A stretch of DNA of 64,000 nt, taken from NCBI GenBank assembly GCA_030144725.1, contig JASKMD010000005.1, positions 5,199,910 through 5,263,909 on the forward strand, given 5' to 3'. The notes beneath the pieces are model-generated. The model did not search any database, was not told the DNA's origin, and worked only from the letters and a program-made list of their open reading frames with translations. Made by a program: the position numbers and the translations under genes. The stretch is from Haematococcus lacustris (taxonomy: Eukaryota > Chlorophyta > Chlorophyceae > Chlamydomonadales > Haematococcaceae). This document shows positions 59,951 to 64,000 of the stretch, one piece after another (positions within the stretch are counted from its first letter, which is position 1; every line of letters begins with the position of its first letter).

Positions 59951-61129
59951 ACAACATGGAGCAAACGGTGAGTGGCTACCCCCTTGCTGCTTAGTGGCCC
60001 CCATTACCCAGCCCCACCGCTAGCACGCAGTATGCTCGCTGCAGCCTCCCGTTTGGTCGGAGCTGGCGTGGCGAAACAGCCCACACGTCAGCAGCAGCAG
60101 TCGGCACGTAAAATGGTGTAGGCAATGTGAAGCGGGGGCAGATGGCAGGTGAGGATGAGGTCTTGGGCATACGGCCTGTGGCATTGCACCTAATATTCAA
60201 GTGTAATGGGATACAGCAATCTGCGACAGACTCTACAACAGATGCGGTATGTGGTATGTGGTTGCAAAGCATATAGCCTGCTCGTGGGCTGCAGCCAATG
60301 CTGCTGCCTCTGGCTGCCTAGGGGTAGCGGCATTTTGTGCAGTCCGGCCCTGGGCTGTAATTGCTTGGGGGCCACACCTGCTGGTCCAGCCTGCCCCTGG
60401 GCTCCTGGCTGCTGCCCCACACCTGCCTCCTGGCGGCCAAGGCAGAGGACATCACACAGTTGTTCAAATGTAAACTGCTCAGCCTCTCCTTGGCTAGTGG
60501 CTGCACCCGCACCTACGCCTGCACCCCTGACCCCCAGCCCTCCAGCCCTCCAGCCCCCCTGCTTCCCTCTCAACTGCTGTTGTCAATCCCACAACAACAA
60601 TCTGTCAAAGTGTGGATGGCCTTGGCTTACTACAGCTGATCTGCAAGCACATACGCATTGCTTGGCCCCACCCCAACTTCAGCCAACCACTAATCTTCTC
60701 CTCCCCACCCCTTACCCTCCCTATCACACCCCCGTCCCACCCCAATGGCACATAGCAGATGCAGCTCGCTGCTTTCAGCCAGGAGGCAGCTGGCACATGG
60801 CAGATGCAGCCTGGTGTGAGCTCAGGCTCTCAAGACCAAGCCTAGCGGCCTAGCACCCCATATGACCCCTCCCCCCTTTTCATCTCACTCACCACCATTA
60901 CCCACCAATACTTTTCGTTTCACTCACCACCATTACCCCCCACCACCGCATGACCCACAACCACCAATCCCGGACCCTCCCAGTCCATCACCCCAGCTAC
61001 CGTGCATCCCTCCCTTTCCCTCCCTCCCTCCCACGCCACACTGCCCCTCTCTAATCGGCGGTAGGGTTGCTGGTGGTCTTGCTCTAGCTCATCCTGCGGA
61101 TGTTGGTCTTGCTGCTGCTGCTGCTGCCG

Positions 61130-61160
<31 letters not shown>

Positions 61161-61440
61161 GTGCTGGATGGGGCGATTGGGCTGGCAGTATGGGGCAATT
61201 GCTGAGCAGTCGGCGCAGGAGCAGAAGGCAGGCAGCCACCAGGCACCTTGGGCTTTGAAGCTCACAGGCTACAGTGTGCTGCTGCACCTCCAGCAACACA
61301 CAACTTGAGTGGCAGACTAAGGCAGGTAGGGCAGCATGCAGCGTTTGTCATGCCCTACCCCTCTCCCCATCTCCCTTCCCCCCTTCTCCCCCTCCCCCTC
61401 CACTGATTTTCCCATCCCCACCTTGACCCCATTGGAATAT
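59950..61440. repeat. Dispersed segment U, copy 4
   Basis: The same block order as at 6715-8070 and 8690-9900, including the PQQQSVKVWMALAYYS block (60590-60640), the polypyrimidine stretch and a CTG/CCG-rich block at 61098-61158 (about 18 units, two of them CCG). It again lies just upstream of a BTB-BACK first exon (copy G). Confidence 0.55.
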
Positions 61441-62087
61441 GGCAGGCGCAGCCCAGTGGGAGCTGTACCACACGGTGAGCAGCCAGGGCAGCCGCTGTGT
61501 GATAAGTGCAGCATGACATGCCACAACTCAGTGTTACGCCATAACTCAATACAGTGCCATGACATGCTCCTCAGGCTCCTGCCTGACTGCTCCTGCCTTA
61601 CTTACATGTTGCTCGTATTCTGTTTAGCATGCAGGAAGGAGGTAGAGGAGTTTTAAGCAGCCAGCAACAACTGCATTCATCTCATTGCAATGTCTTGGTA
61701 TGTCTCCTGTTGAAACTAGCTCAAGGGCTCGAGGGTGTCAGGAGGTTGCCTCTTTTTGTTTTATTGTATTGTTCAAGAAATGGACAGCCAGGGGTGGCTT
61801 CTTCTTTGGTCGCTTTGTCCACTCCTAATGGATTGTCAGCCCCAGCAGGTCCAATGTCTGCAACCTGGTAGGCAAGGCCAGGGTGGAGGAGCAGCGATCA
61901 TAGCAGCAGCGATCATAGCAGCCAAACTCAACCAGCCTCAGGAAGCAGAAGACAGCTGTTCAAGCAAACCGCGGCCCCGTGAGATATGGGATAAGTTGCC
62001 CGGGAAAAAGCAAGGTCGTGAAAAAGGTATGTTACGTTGGGTAACCCCTTGCCGCTGCTGCTTGCTCGCTAAGCAGAGCTCACGAAG
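61441..62087 (+). promoter_or_regulatory. Upstream region and spliced leader of BTB-BACK copy G
   Basis: It contains the same blocks as 9901-10506: the 'ggggtggcttctt' block at 61790, the leader block at 61983-62028 with donor AAAAAG|GTATGT, and the acceptor 'gctaagcag' near 62077. At 62058-62065 it shows the uninterrupted target (GGTAACCC) of the foldback element found in copy E. Confidence 0.5.
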
Positions 62088-62492
62088 ATGCTACTCGCGC
62101 GTCCCCTGATCATCAAGCGCGTAGGAGCAGTAGTAACACCTACCCGGAAGTTGCAGGCTGATCTACCGTGTGCGCGCTCGGGCCAAGCGATGCGGCCTCT
62201 TCGTAGCGCCGCTGGAAACCCCTACGCTTGGCTCTGGGAAGATAAAACCCTGGCGGCCGCGACTCTGCTCCTCCACGTAGCGGGGAAGCCAGCCGGTGCG
62301 GCCTCTCCCGCCGCGCTACGGGTTCATCGCGCCGTGCTGGCTGCCCACAGCGAACACTTCAGGACCATAGTGCTGGAGTGGGCTGACGGCGAATCGCAGC
62401 GCGCGGCGGATTTCCAGCCAGCCATCGCAGTGGCGCACTTCATCGAGGCTGGCAGCCTGCCTGCGGGGCTCACTGCCCACCAGCTCGCCCAG
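62088..62492 (+). pseudogene. BTB-BACK copy G, first exon only
   Basis: 135 codons are open from ATG 62088 to a donor CAG|GTAATG. They encode the leader and the first half of the BTB domain (AWLWEDKTLAAATLLLHVAGK, HRAVLAAHSEHFRTIVLEW, FIEAGSLPAGLTAHQLAQV). It is nearly identical to copies C and E. After 'gtaatgc' (about 62499) the similarity to the first introns of C and E stops, and no second exon (VCKEAK..., CDAARLVVRCMY) appears before the window ends. Either the copy is truncated, or a large insertion separates the next exon beyond 64000. Confidence 0.75.
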
Positions 62493-62499
62493 GTAATGC

Positions 62500-62900
62500 G
62501 CCTACTTGGGTTGGACTAGCGAGGGCCGGAACCCTACACCAGGGGTACATGAGTTAAACGACTAGTTTAGGCGTTAAACTGCCCAAACTGCTCGGTGAAC
62601 GACGTCGACCATAAACTAGTTCAGTTCTGAGTTAACCTCCTGGTTTAGTAATTAAACCAGGAGTTAAACTGAATCAGGCCGGGGTTTACCGAGGGGCTCG
62701 CCAAACCAGGTTTAACCATGGCAGCCAGTTTAACTGGTAGTTGAACTCTTGCTAAACTCGTTTTAGGCTCGGTGAACGACGTCGACCATAAACTAGTTCA
62801 ATTCTGAGTTTACCTCCTGGTTTAGGATCCAAGTTAAACTGAATCAGGCCATGGCAGCAGGTTCAACCAGCAGGTAATCGACAAGGTAAACTAGCATCGT
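62500..62900. repeat. Palindrome-rich TTTAA repeats
   Basis: Two direct repeats of about 70-80 bp (62590-62690 and 62770-62860) share 'cggtgaacgacgtcgaccat', 'aaactagttca' and 'ctgagtt.acctcctggttta'. The first contains the palindrome 'cctggtttagtaattaaaccagg' broken by its centre; 'aactagtt' and 'acgtcgac' are also symmetric. They begin where copy G loses homology, so they may be the subterminal repeats of an inserted element. Confidence 0.6.
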
Positions 62901-63635
62901 CATCTCCTAGCCTAGCTTGTATATGACAAGGCACAATCACAAGGCGATCACACGGCTACAGCAAACTCAACGCGTGCAATGCACCCAACTGCTCACAGCT
63001 GGTCCAAGCTGCCATCAACAATCTAGATGTTGCCCATGACTGGCTGTTGCTGAGTGGCTCCAAAGCTGTTCCAAGCTGCTCCAAAGCTCCAGTGAAGCTT
63101 CCCCATATTTCCTGCAAGGAGGGCAGGTCACTTCAATGTGTGCATACCTTCCCCCTCCTACACATTCAACAAACATGTAGCATACGTTCATAACACGATG
63201 ATACTCTCATCACATGAGTTTGGCTCATGCAATTGCCTCACTCACCCAGGTGACTATGAAGCTTTAGCAAGTTTAGCATTGGCACGGTCCTCAGCTGCAT
63301 GATCAGCACAAGCATTGGCAGCTTCAGTATGACAGTTGCATGAGGAATCTGTTCAAAGTACCTATATAGCACACCTGCAGCCATCTCTCCTTGCACCTCA
63401 TCTCCTAATGGAGTCGCTGGGGCTGCAAAGGCGCGTCCATCCTTGCCTGCGCCAACAGAGTGGCAATGGATTGCCTTGCGCCACAGACTAGGGACTAGCC
63501 CACATAGAATTAGAGGGCATGTATTGTGCCGCAAATGCAAAACATACCTGTAATGGCCTTCACTGGGGTTGCTTGTTCTGCATCTGCACCAGGAACAACA
63601 TTAGCAAGAGTGGGCAATGCAAAGCCAGGTGATGA
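62901..63635. other. Unassigned DNA
   Basis: AT-richer than the rest of the window. The minus-strand frame 63540-63238 is open (100 codons) with a part reading LGDEVQGEMAAGVLYRYFEQIPHATV, which might be an exon of the gene at the right edge. Support is weak. Confidence 0.3.
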
Positions 63636-64000
63636 GCTATGTTTGGTTGGAGCAAGTGCAAGTGGCTGTACCTTTGCTAGATGGCGATTTGCTCTGCTTG
63701 ATGGCGTTCTCAGCCTTTGTTTTTATCCACTGAAGAAACAATGCTCGCGCTGTGGCGTCCAGATGTGGCTTTGCTCCGTTCGCTGGAAGGAAAATGCTGT
63801 CGAGCTTGCCCCCGTACTCCGCTGCATGGCGCTGCCTCGAGGCTGCTACCATCCCATCCACGGCTTCCAGCACATCCTTCACAACTGGTTGAACTCTTGC
63901 GCCTTCCCCTTTGACAGGAAAAGAGGCTTAACGCCTTGAACGACGGAGGCTCCGTTGGCCACCGACGCGACCACATGTTTTAGAGCCGCTGTGATGAGCC
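63636..64000 (-). CDS. Unidentified minus-strand gene, partial exon at window edge
   Basis: From about 63925 leftward the minus strand reads RVQPVVKDVLEAVDGMVAASRQRHAAEYGGKLDSIFLPANGAKPHLDATARALFLQWIKTKAENAIKQ and then a possible donor AAAG|GTACAG near 63673. The composition looks like a genuine soluble protein. The stretch from 64000 to 63925 reads LITAALKHVVASVANGASVVQGVKPL in another frame, so an intron or frameshift lies between. I do not recognise a family. It may belong to the element suggested by the repeats at 62.5-62.9 kb or be a host gene. Confidence 0.35.

Overview
This window looks like nuclear DNA of a chlorophyte green alga, probably a volvocalean such as a Haematococcus or Chlamydomonas relative. 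The evidence is GC-rich genes with short GT-AG introns, huge simple-repeat tracts ((CCCCG)n, (CCCCT)n, (CCCAG)n, (GGTGT)n, (CTG)n), eukaryote-only protein families and many nested transposons. The species is an inference.

Layout. The backbone is a tandem family of BTB-BACK genes (POB1/LRB-like, probable cullin-3 adaptors) with four conserved coding exons. Copies begin at 4.40 kb (B, intact), 10.51 kb (C, intact), 16.69 kb (D, intact), 23.76 kb (E, intact), 47.86 kb (F, broken) and 62.09 kb (G, first exon only). There is also a truncated copy at the left edge (A) and loose duplicated last-exon pieces at 19.35, 26.03 and 59.46 kb. Between them lie two copies of the 3' exons of a GPI mannosyltransferase 1 (PIG-M) gene (1.4-3.6 kb and 44.5-46.6 kb), a third copy of only the flanking DNA (14.5-15.4 kb), and the last two exons of a glutaminyl-tRNA synthetase on the minus strand (15.4-16.3 kb). 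PIG-M plus BTB-BACK forms a segment duplicated as a unit (0.57-6.5 kb and 43.2-59.2 kb).

Mobile DNA is the most striking content. (1) A 16.9-kb TIR transposon occupies 26233-43135, with 150-bp terminal inverted repeats and a 4-bp ATCA target duplication. Its split transposase-like gene has an intron of about 11.7 kb. (2) Inside that intron lies a young Ty3/gypsy chromovirus (30553-36837, 300/299-bp LTRs differing by one indel, CATGG duplication), whose gag and pol share one frame and are separated by a single UAG. (3) An intron of BTB-BACK copy F holds a roughly 5.6-kb unit coding for an eight-exon Crypton/Ndc10-type tyrosine recombinase. (4) The last exon of the same gene holds a separate 3.49-kb TIR element (55634-59121; CCTAAAG duplication, 18-bp TIRs) coding for a coiled-coil protein. 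(5) A 332-bp foldback element made of two 78-bp perfect palindromes (23288-23619; GTAAC duplication) sits in the 5' leader of BTB-BACK copy E. For (4) and (5), paralogous BTB-BACK copies in the window supply the empty site.

How the parts work together: the intact BTB-BACK genes probably encode substrate adaptors for ubiquitin ligases. The PIG-M and GlnRS pieces look like non-functional remnants carried by segmental duplication. The rest is a nested transposon landscape with repeat tracts concentrated in introns and intergenic DNA. No prokaryotic operons, CRISPR arrays or convincing complete tRNA/rRNA genes were seen.
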